Shown here: piece by piece, positions 7,612-15,907 of the stretch
Numbering within the stretch: position 1 is the first letter of the stretch
How the letters are laid out: every line of letters starts with the position of its first letter
Origin: Roseisolibacter agri
Lineage (GTDB): Bacteria; Gemmatimonadota; Gemmatimonadetes; Gemmatimonadales; Gemmatimonadaceae
Assembly: GCF_030159095.1 (NCBI RefSeq)
Contig: NZ_BRXS01000001.1
Coordinates: 496,001 to 560,000, forward strand
Direction of reading: 5' to 3'
DNA: 64,000 bases
The notes under the pieces: model-generated
What the model was told of the DNA's origin: nothing
The model's database searches: none
What the model saw: only the letters and a program-made list of their open reading frames with translations
Program-made: the position numbers and the translations under genes

Positions 7612-9548
7612 GCGCCGCCCTCCGCGGGCGTCGTCACGCCCGGCGCCTGGTTCGGCCGCCGCGGCCAGCCCCACGCCACCAGCGGCGGGAAGAGCAGCGC
7701 GCTGCCGAAGACGACCGCCCACGGCGTGAACATCAGCGCGATGAAGAACACGCTCACCGCGATCGCCGCGACGAACGGCCAGATCGTCGGCTCGGGATCC
7801 GGATGGCGGTGGTCCGGCTCCGCGTCCATCGCGGTCGTGACGAGGATCTCGCGGCGGTCGGTCGCGAGCCCGACGACGACGGGTGCGTCGGGCGTGCGGT
7901 CCCACAGTGGCGCGCGGCCCTGCACGACGGGCGGGCGCGCGAAGTTGTACGGCGGCGGCGGCGAGCTGGTGCCCCACTCCAGCGAGTCGGACACCCACGG
8001 GTCGTCGCCCGCGCGCACGCCGCGCCGTGCGCTCCACAGCACGTTGCCGACGAACGCGAGCACGCTCAGCGCGATGACGTACGCGCCCGCCGTCGCCAGC
8101 TGGTTGTTGCCCGTCCACCCCATCCCGTCGGGATACGTGTAGACGCGCCGCGGCATCCCGTCGAGCCCCAGCAGGTGCATCGGGAAGAACGTCAGGTTGA
8201 CGCCCACGAGCCAGAGCGCGAAGTGCAGCTTGCCCATCCGCTCGCTCAGCATCCGCCCGGTCCACTTGGGGAACCAGTAGTAGATGGCCGCGAACAGCGG
8301 GAAGGCGCCGCCGCCGAGCAGCACGTAGTGCAGGTGCGCGACCACGAAGTAGCTGTCGTGGACCTGCTGGTCGAACGGCACCGACGCCAGCATCACGCCC
8401 GTCAGCCCGCCGATGATGAACGTGACGAAGAATCCGAGGATGAAGAGGAACGAGGTCGTGAACTGCAGCCGCCCCGTCCAGATGGTCACGATCCAGCAGA
8501 AGATCTGCACCGCCGTCGGGATCGTGATCATGATGCTCGTCGCCGTGAAGAAGCTGGAGGCGAGCTGCAGGATCCCGGTCGCGAACATGTGGTGGACCCA
8601 CACGCCGAACCCGAGGAAGGCGGTGGCGATGGACGACAGCACCACGGCGTTGTGGCCGAACACCGGCCGCCGCGTGAACGCCGGCAGCAGCGCGGAGATG
8701 AACCCCGTGGCCGGGATGAAGATGATGTAGACCTCGGGGTGCCCGAACCACCAGAAGAAGTGCTGCCAGAGCAGCGGGTCGCCCCCCTCGGCCACGTTGA
8801 AGAAGTGCGTGCCGACGAGCCGGTCCATCGCCAGCATCTGGCTCGCGGTGGCGATCATCGACAGCGACGGGATCACCATGAACGCGGTGACCAGCATCGC
8901 CCACACGAAGATCGGCATCCGGCCCAGCGTCATGCCGGGCGCGCGGCACTTGAGCGCCGTGACGATGATCTCGACCGCGCTGATGAGCCCCGAGATCTCC
9001 GTGAACGTGATCATCTGCGCCCACACGTCCACGCGCTTGCCGGGCGAGAACTCCGGGCCGCTGAGGGGCACGTAGCTGAACCAGCCCGTGTCGGGGCCCG
9101 TGTCGGACAGCAGCGCCACCCACAGCAGGATGCCGCCGAACAGGTAGACCCAGTAGCCCAGCGCGTTGAGGCGCGGGAAGGCCACGTTGCGCGCGCCGAC
9201 GAGCAGCGGGACCATGTAGAGCCCCATCGCCAGCATCACGGGGACGGCGAACAGGAACATCATGTTCGTGCCGTGCACCGTGAAGAGCTGGTTGTAGCGG
9301 TCGGGCCCCACCAGCTGGTTCTCCGGCCGCAGTAGCTGCGTGCGCATGATCAGCGCGTCGATGCCGCCGAGCGCGAAGAAGGCGAACGCGGTCATCACGT
9401 AGCGCTTGGCGATGCGCTTGTGGTCGACCGTCGTCAGCCAGCCGCGCAGCCCGCTCGCATCGGCCCAGGTGCGGGCCAGCTCGCGCACCTCGCGCACGTC
9501 GGCCGGCTCAGCGGCCGGGAGGGGCGGGATGCTCGCCGGCATGCTCAT
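7608..9548 (-). CDS. ctaD: Cytochrome c oxidase subunit I
   Basis: This is the catalytic subunit of an aa3-type heme-copper oxidase, reducing oxygen to water in the cytoplasmic membrane. All metal ligands are visible: heme a His92 and His407, heme a3 His405 (in VVAHLHYVL), CuB His270, His319 and His320, and Tyr274 of the His-Tyr crosslink in GHPEVY. The Glu in HPEV marks an A1-type oxidase with a D-channel. At 646 residues it is longer than the core protein: the C-terminus adds about 100 residues with two more TM segments (WPFVAAIAVSVFFIALMF and following), as seen in caa3 enzymes. It starts MSMP at 9548 and overlaps ctaC by 4 nt. The order ctaC-ctaD-ctaE is canonical. Confidence 0.97.
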   Translation of the reverse strand: MSMPASIPPLPAAEPADVREVRELARTWADASGLRGWLTTVDHKRIAKRYVMTAFAFFALGGIDALIMRTQLLRPENQLVGPDRYNQLFTVHGTNMMFLFAVPVMLAMGLYMVPLLVGARNVAFPRLNALGYWVYLFGGILLWVALLSDTGPDTGWFSYVPLSGPEFSPGKRVDVWAQMITFTEISGLISAVEIIVTALKCRAPGMTLGRMPIFVWAMLVTAFMVIPSLSMIATASQMLAMDRLVGTHFFNVAEGGDPLLWQHFFWWFGHPEVYIIFIPATGFISALLPAFTRRPVFGHNAVVLSSIATAFLGFGVWVHHMFATGILQLASSFFTATSIMITIPTAVQIFCWIVTIWTGRLQFTTSFLFILGFFVTFIIGGLTGVMLASVPFDQQVHDSYFVVAHLHYVLLGGGAFPLFAAIYYWFPKWTGRMLSERMGKLHFALWLVGVNLTFFPMHLLGLDGMPRRVYTYPDGMGWTGNNQLATAGAYVIALSVLAFVGNVLWSARRGVRAGDDPWVSDSLEWGTSSPPPPYNFARPPVVQGRAPLWDRTPDAPVVVGLATDRREILVTTAMDAEPDHRHPDPEPTIWPFVAAIAVSVFFIALMFTPWAVVFGSALLFPPLVAWGWPRRPNQAPGVTTPAEGGA

Positions 9549-10498
9549 CGCAGCGACTCCAGGTAGGCCAGCAGCGCCCGCAGCTCGTCGGGGCGCATCT
9601 CGTTCGCGGGCATGCGCGTCCCGGGCTTGAGGCTCTGCGGGTCGATGATCCAGCCGGCCAGGTGGCCGCGCGTGTTGGGCAGCGTGCCGGCGGCGAGCGA
9701 GCGGCGGCTGGCGAGATGCGTCAGGTCGGGCGCGACGCGTCCGCCGGCCGGCGTGCCGCGGATCTGGTGGCAGACGGCGCACGCCTTCGACATGAAGACC
9801 TGCTGCCCGGCGAGCTGCAGCGAGTCGGCGGGCGGCCGCGCCTCCGCGTGCTGCGCCGCGTACCACGCGCGGAACTGCGCTTCGGGCTCGGCCACCACCA
9901 CCAGCGCCATCTTCGCGTGCTGGTGGCCACAGAACTCCGCGCACTCGCCGCGGTAGATCCCCGGACGGTCCGCCTGCACCGTGAGCACGTTGCGCTGGCC
10001 CGGCACGAGGTCGCGCTTCCCGTGCAGCGTCGGGATCCAGATGGAGTGGATCACGTCGCCCGACTCCAGCTCCAGCAGCACCGGGCGGCCCACGGGGACG
10101 TGGATCTCGTTCGCCGTGGTGACCGTGCGCGCCGAGACGGTGTCGCGATACTCCACGCGCCACCACCACTGCATGCCCGTGACGCGCACCGTCAGCATCT
10201 CGCGCGGGCGCTCGATCGCGGCCAGCGCGCGCGTCGTGACGAGGTCGGCGAACAGGAAGGCGAAGAGCACCACGATGGTCGCGCCCACCGCCGCGCCCAC
10301 CCAGCGCCGTCCGCGACGCTCCGCGTCGGGCGCGGGCTCGATGGTCGGCACGGCGGGCGCCCGCTTGCGGTGCGTGACGGCCACGAACAGCGCGGCCATC
10401 GTGAGCGCGTACACCACGGCCGAGACGCCGAGCGCGATCCACCAGAGCCGCGCGATGTGCGCGGCCTGCGGGCCCGCGGCGTCGAGCGCGCCCTGCAT
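9545..10498 (-). CDS. ctaC: Cytochrome c oxidase subunit II with fused cytochrome c domain (caa3 type)
   Basis: The 317-residue protein takes electrons from cytochrome c and passes them through the CuA centre to subunit I. Two N-terminal TM segments (17-41 and 66-88) are followed by the MQWWWRVEY motif and a cupredoxin domain with the full CuA ligand set: His151, Cys186, Glu188, Cys190, His194 and Met197. Residues 225-317 form a cytochrome c domain with C240-A-V-C243-H244 and axial Met296, which defines a caa3 oxidase. There is no obvious cleavable signal before TM1. The ATG overlaps the stop of the upstream cytochrome c gene (ATGA at 10495-10498), so subunit II is translationally coupled to the dehydrogenase-side genes. 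Confidence 0.96.
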   Translation of the reverse strand: MQGALDAAGPQAAHIARLWWIALGVSAVVYALTMAALFVAVTHRKRAPAVPTIEPAPDAERRGRRWVGAAVGATIVVLFAFLFADLVTTRALAAIERPREMLTVRVTGMQWWWRVEYRDTVSARTVTTANEIHVPVGRPVLLELESGDVIHSIWIPTLHGKRDLVPGQRNVLTVQADRPGIYRGECAEFCGHQHAKMALVVVAEPEAQFRAWYAAQHAEARPPADSLQLAGQQVFMSKACAVCHQIRGTPAGGRVAPDLTHLASRRSLAAGTLPNTRGHLAGWIIDPQSLKPGTRMPANEMRPDELRALLAYLESLR

Positions 10499-11097
10499 CA
10501 GTCCCCGCCGCCCGGCGGCGCGGGCGGGAGCTGCTCGGGGTGCACGCGCGAGCTGTCGTCCAGGCCGTGGCCGCGCGTGTTCGGATCGGGGGTGCTCTCG
10601 CCCAGGTGCTCGCCCCGCGGGCTCCATGCGTCCTTGCGCGTCAGCCCGCCCAGCGTGCGCACGTAGGCCACCAGCTTCCACACCTCCGAGTTGCCCATCC
10701 GGCCGCGGTACGAGGGCATCCCGTGCGGGCGCCCCTTCACGATCGTGTCGAAGACGTTCTCGGGCTCACTGCCGTAGATCCACTCGTCGTCGCTCAGCGC
10801 CGGCCCGATGCCGCCGCCGCCGCCCGGCGCGTGGCACCCGGAGCAGTTCATCTGGTTGTAGAGCCGCTGGCCCTCGCCGATCGCCCACGCGTTGTCCTGG
10901 TAGGTGCCGGCGGTCGGCTCGGGGACCGGCGGGCCCGCGTGCAGCGCGCTGGTGCGCACGAGCGTCTCGTCGCTGGCGCCGGGCGGGATCGTCTGGAAGT
11001 CGCGCTTCTCGCGGTCGCACGCGCCGGCGGCGACGAGGGCGAGCAGGAGCGCGGCGCGCGTGGCGCGTCTCATGGGATGACGCATGGAGTGGGTCAT
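10498..11097 (-). CDS. Monoheme cytochrome c lipoprotein, probable electron acceptor of the PQQ dehydrogenases (XoxG-like position)
   Basis: The 199-residue product has a lipoprotein signal (LLLALVAAGAC, lipid Cys27), one heme motif C85-S-G-C88-H89 and a likely axial Met127 in GRPHGMPSYRGRM. Residues 150-199 form a Pro/Gly-rich tail without clear domain. In methanol-oxidising bacteria a cytochrome c (XoxG) encoded beside xoxF and xoxJ accepts electrons from the dehydrogenase; this gene holds the matching position between the XoxJ-like gene and the oxidase, so that role is inferred from context. I chose the ATG at 11097 because it overlaps the upstream TGA; in-frame ATGs at 11085 and 11073 are alternatives that keep the signal peptide. 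Confidence 0.88.
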   Translation of the reverse strand: MTHSMRHPMRRATRAALLLALVAAGACDREKRDFQTIPPGASDETLVRTSALHAGPPVPEPTAGTYQDNAWAIGEGQRLYNQMNCSGCHAPGGGGGIGPALSDDEWIYGSEPENVFDTIVKGRPHGMPSYRGRMGNSEVWKLVAYVRTLGGLTRKDAWSPRGEHLGESTPDPNTRGHGLDDSSRVHPEQLPPAPPGGGD

Positions 11098-12071
11098 GGG
11101 CGCGCTCCCGCGACCGTGGTCGCGCGTGGCGGCGTCGGGACGCGCGGCACGCCGTACGCGTCGAGGATCGCGGCCACCGCGTCGTGGCGGCGCGTCAGCA
11201 CCGCCTGCACCTCGTCGCGCAGCGCCGCGTCCTTGCGCCGCACGCCCATCGACACGTCGAAGGCGAGCGGCAGCGAGCGCGGGTCCACCTGCGGCGTGAC
11301 CGGCACGACCGTCATCGGCACGCGGCCGCGACGCGCGAAGTAGCCGCCCAGCGGGCCCCACACGATCGCCACGTCCACGGTGCCGTCGGCCACCGCGTCG
11401 ATGATGCGCGCGGGCGGGTTGGGCTCGCGGTAGTCGCCGTAGATGCTGAAGCCGACGACGTTCTCGACGATGCCGCGCGCGGCCAGCGCGTGCGCCGGCG
11501 GCGTGTTCGCGTAGTCGTCGCCGATGAACTGCACGCCGACCTTCAGGCGGCGCAGCGCGGGATCGTCGAGCGACGTCACGCGCGTGGCGGCGTCGCGGCG
11601 CTGCACGAAGGCGTACGACGACCGGTAGTACGGCCGCGTCGTCAGCACCATGTCGAGCCGCGTCGGCACGCCGGGGACGAGGTCGCACTTGCTGGCGTTC
11701 ACCGTCTCGCGGAAGAAGCCGCGCCGCTGCGCCCACCACGTGTACTCCAGCCGCGCGCCCATCTCCCGCGCCAGCAGCTCGGCCAGCCTGTTCTCGAAGC
11801 CCTCGCGGCGGTCGTTGCTGAACGGGAGGTTGTTCGGATCGGCGCAGACCCGGAGCACGCGCCCACGGGCCGCGGACGCCGAGCGTCGAGCGTCGAGCGT
11901 CGAGCGTTGAGCGGCCGGCGCGGAATACGCCTCCGCGGCCGTCGCGAGCGCCAGTGCGAGTGCCGGTAGCAGCAGCGCGACGACGTCGCGGAGCCCGAGC
12001 CGTGGCGGCGTGGATGCACCTCGCCGCTCGCCGCTCGACGCTCGACGCTCGTCAGGGGAGCCCGAAGACAT
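11094..12071 (-). CDS. XoxJ-like quinoprotein-associated periplasmic binding protein
   Basis: The 325-residue protein belongs to the solute-binding-like proteins that accompany PQQ dehydrogenases. The mature part starts with RVLRVCADPNNLPFSND and continues FENRLAELLAREMGARLEYTWWAQRRGFFRETVN, diagnostic for the family; GVPTRLDMVLTTRPYYRSSYAFV and DVAIVWGPLGGYFA follow. XoxJ is thought to help activate or mature XoxF. The start at 12071 lies inside the 3' end of the dehydrogenase gene (20-nt overlap) behind a strong GGAGGG site. Odd point: the signal peptide's hydrophobic core (about residues 28-46) is flanked on both sides by Arg/Ser-rich peptides encoded by GAGCGTC-type repeats. Confidence 0.88.
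   Translation of the reverse strand: MSSGSPDERRASSGERRGASTPPRLGLRDVVALLLPALALALATAAEAYSAPAAQRSTLDARRSASAARGRVLRVCADPNNLPFSNDRREGFENRLAELLAREMGARLEYTWWAQRRGFFRETVNASKCDLVPGVPTRLDMVLTTRPYYRSSYAFVQRRDAATRVTSLDDPALRRLKVGVQFIGDDYANTPPAHALAARGIVENVVGFSIYGDYREPNPPARIIDAVADGTVDVAIVWGPLGGYFARRGRVPMTVVPVTPQVDPRSLPLAFDVSMGVRRKDAALRDEVQAVLTRRHDAVAAILDAYGVPRVPTPPRATTVAGARP
11876..12053. repeat. GAGCGTC short tandem repeats in two opposite-facing blocks
   Basis: Two short arrays flank the hydrophobic core of the signal peptide of the XoxJ-like gene. The first (about 11876-11914) reads CGAGCGT in four tandem 7-8-bp units on the plus strand; the second (about 12024-12053) reads CGCTCGACGCTCGACG and is the reverse complement of the first. 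Together they can pair over about 20 bp. The second block begins directly at the stop codon of the dehydrogenase gene. Both blocks are translated in the XoxJ-like frame. Confidence 0.7.
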
Positions 12072-13932
12072 ACAGCGTCCCTCCTCGCACGGTGTGTTGC
12101 CGCAGGTCGGCCGAGGCGCCCACCGCGCCGTCGCTGCCGGTGGAGTCGGCCGGGTCGGCGTGGGCCTCGACCGTCGCCGCCATCCAGCCGCCGGGACCGT
12201 CCATGACGGCGACGTACTGCTTGCCGTCCGGCCCGCGGAAGGTGATCGGCGGCGCGACGATGCCGGCGCCGGTGCGGAACTGCCACAGCAGCTGGCCCGT
12301 GCGCGCGTGCACCGCGCGGAACCAGCGGTCCATCGTCCCGTAGAACACGACGTCGCCGGCGGTCGCGAGCGCGCCGCCCCACAGCGGGAAGCGCTCGCGC
12401 CGCGACCACACCTTGCGGCGCGCCACCGGATCCCAGGCGAAGAACTCGCCCCGGTGGCCACCCGGCCCGGCGTAGGCGCGCGAGATCGCGCCCAGGTACG
12501 GCGTGCCCTCGATGTAGTTCGCCTCCGTCCCCTCGACGTCCTCGCAGAGGTTGTTCCCGGGGACGTAGACGAGGCCCGTGCGGAACGAGTACGCGGTCGG
12601 CTCGTGGTCCTTCGCGCCCTGCACCGACGGGCAGATCTCGCGCGTCACCTTGCCGTGGCGCACCCAGCGCTCGGGGTTCTCGCGCGGCGCGCCGGTCTTG
12701 AGGTCGACGCCGTGCATCACCGTGCTGTACGCGAACGAGTCGGCCGCCACGACCTCGCCCGTCGCGCGGTCGAACAGGTACATGTAGCCGTTCTTCTCGG
12801 CGCGCAGCAGCAGCTTGCGCGGCCGACCGCCCACCGGCAGGTCGAGCAGCACGCTCTCGTTGATCGCGTCGTAGTCGTTGCGGTCGTGCGGCCAGATCTG
12901 GTACGCCCAGCGCGCCTCGCCGGTGTCGGGGTCGCGCGCGAACAGCGTCGCCGCCCACTTGTTGTCGCCGGGGCGGAGGTCGGGATTCCAGGGGCCCGCG
13001 TTGCCGGTGCCGTAGTACAGCAGGTCGAGCTCGGGGTCGTACGAGAGCCAGCCCCACGACGTCGCGCCGCCGTTCTTCCAGCCGCCCGGCTGCCAGGTCG
13101 TCGCGCCGAGGTCCTTCCCCTGGTCCTTGGCGTAGAACGGCTTGAACGCGGGGCCGATCAGCACGTCCTTGTCGCTGCCGGTGCCGTACGCGCGCCAGGC
13201 AATCTTCCCGGTGGCCGCGTCGAGCGCCGTGAGCCACCCGCGCGCGCCGAACTCGCCGCCGCTGTTGCCCACGATCACCTTGCCCTTCACGACCAGCGGT
13301 GCCATCGACATCGTCTCGCCGCGCTCGATCGCGCCGAGCGTGGTGCGCCACGCCTCGCGCCCGGTGGCCGCGTCGACGGCGACCACCTGGTTGTCGAGCG
13401 TGGTGAAGAAGACGCGGCCGTCGGCGTACGTGGGCCCGCGGTTGATGTGCCCGCAGCAGCTCACGCCGGGCGCCGCGGGGATGAACGGCGGCGCGTACTT
13501 CCACTTGATCGCGCCCTGCGCCCCCACGTCGAGCGCGTACAGCTCGTTGGGGAAGGGCGTCACGACGTACATCGTCGTGCCCACCACCAGCGGCGTCCCC
13601 TCGTGGCCGTACGGGTTGCCGGTGGACCAGGTCCACGCGACGTGCAGGTTCTTCACGCTGGCGGCGGAGATCTCCGCGAGCCCGCTGTAGCGCGTGTTCG
13701 CGTAGTCCTTCGCCGCCATCGTCCACTGGCCGTCCTCCGCCGGCAGGTTGGTGGCGACGGTGCCGCTGGGCGCGGCGAGCGTGCGCATCTCCATCGCGCC
13801 GGCCTTGTTGACGGCCGCCTCGAAGTTCGGCGTCTCGTTGCCGCGGCACGCGGCGGCGAGCAGCGGAGATGCGAGGAGCGCGGCCGCGAGGAGCGCGCGG
13901 GCCGCGCGGCGCTCAGGGCAGCGCGAAGACAT
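12052..13932 (-). CDS. PQQ-dependent methanol/ethanol-type dehydrogenase, lanthanide type, predicted lipoprotein (copy 1)
   Basis: The 626-residue protein is an eight-bladed propeller quinoprotein that oxidises alcohols in the periplasm and passes electrons to a cytochrome c. Visible active-site features are the adjacent disulfide pair C159-C160, Glu227 in GNSGGEFG, Asn311 in YGTGN and Asp353; Asp355 follows two residues later (NDYD), the position that binds a lanthanide in XoxF-type enzymes and is Ala in calcium-type MxaF. It has no fused cytochrome domain. A lipobox (LLAAAC, Cys29) predicts lipid anchoring, unusual for this family. The ATG at 13932 was preferred to the GTG at 13947 because GGAGGG lies 8 nt upstream; this site is inside the last codons of the paralogous upstream gene. 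Substrate (methanol, ethanol or other) cannot be decided. Confidence 0.92.
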   Translation of the reverse strand: MSSRCPERRAARALLAAALLASPLLAAACRGNETPNFEAAVNKAGAMEMRTLAAPSGTVATNLPAEDGQWTMAAKDYANTRYSGLAEISAASVKNLHVAWTWSTGNPYGHEGTPLVVGTTMYVVTPFPNELYALDVGAQGAIKWKYAPPFIPAAPGVSCCGHINRGPTYADGRVFFTTLDNQVVAVDAATGREAWRTTLGAIERGETMSMAPLVVKGKVIVGNSGGEFGARGWLTALDAATGKIAWRAYGTGSDKDVLIGPAFKPFYAKDQGKDLGATTWQPGGWKNGGATSWGWLSYDPELDLLYYGTGNAGPWNPDLRPGDNKWAATLFARDPDTGEARWAYQIWPHDRNDYDAINESVLLDLPVGGRPRKLLLRAEKNGYMYLFDRATGEVVAADSFAYSTVMHGVDLKTGAPRENPERWVRHGKVTREICPSVQGAKDHEPTAYSFRTGLVYVPGNNLCEDVEGTEANYIEGTPYLGAISRAYAGPGGHRGEFFAWDPVARRKVWSRRERFPLWGGALATAGDVVFYGTMDRWFRAVHARTGQLLWQFRTGAGIVAPPITFRGPDGKQYVAVMDGPGGWMAATVEAHADPADSTGSDGAVGASADLRQHTVRGGTLYVFGLP

Positions 13933-15739
13933 AGAGCGTCCCTCCACGGTTGGTCACGGCGGGCAGGTCGGACATCGCGCCGGCGAAGCCCAGCGCCACC
14001 GTGGAGTCGCGCGGGTCGGCCGCGCCGGCGACGATCGCGCCGGACCAGCCGCCCACGCCGTCGAGGATCGCCACGTACTGCTTGCCGTCGGGCCCGCGGA
14101 AGGTGATCGGCTGGCCGATGATCCCCGACGCGGTGCGGAACTGCCAGAGCAGCGCGCCGGTGCGCGCGTCGACCGCCTTGAACCAGCGGTCCATCGTGCC
14201 GTAGAAGACGACGTCGCCCGCCGTCGCCAGCGCGCCGCTCCACACGGGAAAGGGCTCGCGCAGCTTCCACGCGGCGCGGCCGCGCACCGGGTCCCACGCG
14301 GTCACTTCGCCGCGGTGGCCGCCGGGCCCCGGATACATGCGCACGTTCGCGCCCACGTACGGCGTGCCCTCGATGTAGTTGGCCTCCGTGGACTCGAAGT
14401 CCATGCAGAGGTTCTGGTGCGGCAGGTAGACGAGCCCCGTGCGCGGCGAGAACGCCGACGGCTGCCAGTCCTTCGCGCCGGGCGCCGCGGGGCAGATGTC
14501 GCGCACCACGCGGCCCACGCCGGGCTCCTTGCCGCTCACGAGGCGCAGCCGCCCCGTCGCGGTGTCCACGCCGCGCGTCGTCGTGACGTGCGCGTACGGC
14601 GTGGCCGACAGCACCTGTCCGGTGGCGCGATCCAGCACGTAGACGTAGCCGTTGCGCTCCGGGCTCACGATCACCCGGCGCTGTCGCCCGCCGATCGGCA
14701 GCTCCAGCAGCAGCGGCTCGTTCACGCCGTCGTGGTCCCACACGTCGTGTGGGTTCCACTGGTAGAACCAGCGCGCCTGCCCGGTGTCGGGGTCGCGCGC
14801 GAACAGGCCGGCCGTCCACTTGTTGTCGCCGGGCCGCATGTCGGCGTTCCACGGGCCGGGGTTCCCGGTGCCGTAGAAGACGAGATCGAGCTCCGGATCG
14901 TACGAGAGCCAGCCCCACACCGCGCCGCCGCCGTGGCGCCACATCCCCGCGGGCCACGTGTGCACGCCGAGGTCGCGCCCGCGCTCCGACGCGTAGAACG
15001 GCCTGAAGTCGGGGCCGATCAGCACGTCCTTGTCGGGTCCCGTGCTGTACGCGCGCCACGCGATCTTGCCGGTGTTCGCGTCGAGCGCCGTGAGCCATCC
15101 GCGCACGCCGAACTCGCCGCCGCTGTTGCCGACGAGGACCTTTCCCTTCACGACCAGCGGGGCCATGGTCATCGTCTCGCCGCGCTCGATGGCGCCGACG
15201 GTGGTGCGCCACGCCTCCTTCCCGCTCGTGTCGACGGCGACGACCTGGTTGTCGAGCGTGTTGAAGAAGAGCTTCCCGTCGGCGTACGCGGCGCCGCGGT
15301 TCACGACGTCGCAGCAGGCGACGCCGGGCGCCGCGCGCAGGTGCGGCGGGCGGTACGTCCACTTGAGCGCGCCGCCGTTCGCCAGGTCGAGCGCGTACAG
15401 CTCGTTGGGGAAGGGGCTGACGACGTAGAGCGTGCTGCCGACGACCAGCGGCGCCGCCTCGTGCCCGCGCCGCACGTCGGTGGTGAAGGTCCACGCGAGC
15501 CGCAGCCCGCGCACGTTGGCCGCGGTGACCTGCGCGAGCGCGCTGTAGCGCGTGCTCGCGTAGTTCTTCGCCGGCATCGTCCACTGCCCGTCGTCGGCGG
15601 CGGGGTCGGTCGCCGCCGCGCGCGCAGCTGGCGCGCCGTCGGCGTCGCACGCGGCGAGGACGAGGGCGGCGGCGCAGGTCGCGCGGCGCGCGAGGGTGTG
15701 CGCGCGCCGGGCAGCGGTGTGGTCGAACGCGAGCGTCAA
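13913..15739 (-). CDS. PQQ-dependent methanol/ethanol-type dehydrogenase, lanthanide type, predicted lipoprotein (copy 2, first gene of the operon)
   Basis: This 608-residue paralog of the next gene has the same layout: disulfide pair C142-C143, Glu209, Asn293, catalytic Asp335 and the extra Asp337 (WDHDGVNE), again the lanthanide pattern. Both share long identical stretches such as GNSGGEFG and SYDPELDL, and the C-terminal end GGTLYVF. The N-terminus (CAAALVLAAC, Cys31) is a lipoprotein signal. No ATG or GTG fits upstream of the signal; the TTG at 15739 is the best start but lacks a clear Shine-Dalgarno, so the start is uncertain. It opens the eleven-gene block, with the promoter presumably in the 168-nt gap to 15908. 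Confidence 0.9.
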   Translation of the reverse strand: MTLAFDHTAARRAHTLARRATCAAALVLAACDADGAPAARAAATDPAADDGQWTMPAKNYASTRYSALAQVTAANVRGLRLAWTFTTDVRRGHEAAPLVVGSTLYVVSPFPNELYALDLANGGALKWTYRPPHLRAAPGVACCDVVNRGAAYADGKLFFNTLDNQVVAVDTSGKEAWRTTVGAIERGETMTMAPLVVKGKVLVGNSGGEFGVRGWLTALDANTGKIAWRAYSTGPDKDVLIGPDFRPFYASERGRDLGVHTWPAGMWRHGGGAVWGWLSYDPELDLVFYGTGNPGPWNADMRPGDNKWTAGLFARDPDTGQARWFYQWNPHDVWDHDGVNEPLLLELPIGGRQRRVIVSPERNGYVYVLDRATGQVLSATPYAHVTTTRGVDTATGRLRLVSGKEPGVGRVVRDICPAAPGAKDWQPSAFSPRTGLVYLPHQNLCMDFESTEANYIEGTPYVGANVRMYPGPGGHRGEVTAWDPVRGRAAWKLREPFPVWSGALATAGDVVFYGTMDRWFKAVDARTGALLWQFRTASGIIGQPITFRGPDGKQYVAILDGVGGWSGAIVAGAADPRDSTVALGFAGAMSDLPAVTNRGGTLYVFALP

Positions 15740-15907
15740 GTGCAGGGCCGTGTGTACGATGGCGTACGGCGGCGGCCGCGGTGGACCCGGGACGCCGAGT
15801 CGGGCGCATCCCGTCGATCCCCATCACCCCATGCGCGCTCGACCCTGCGCGTCGGCTAGCAGATCGCGTACCAGAGTCGGAAAGCGGCACCAGACGCGAC
15901 GAGTGCG

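Noticed and set aside
12052-13932. Calcium-type methanol dehydrogenase (mxaF)
   Set aside because: The D-x-D pair replaces the D-x-A pattern and no mxaI-like small subunit gene is present nearby.
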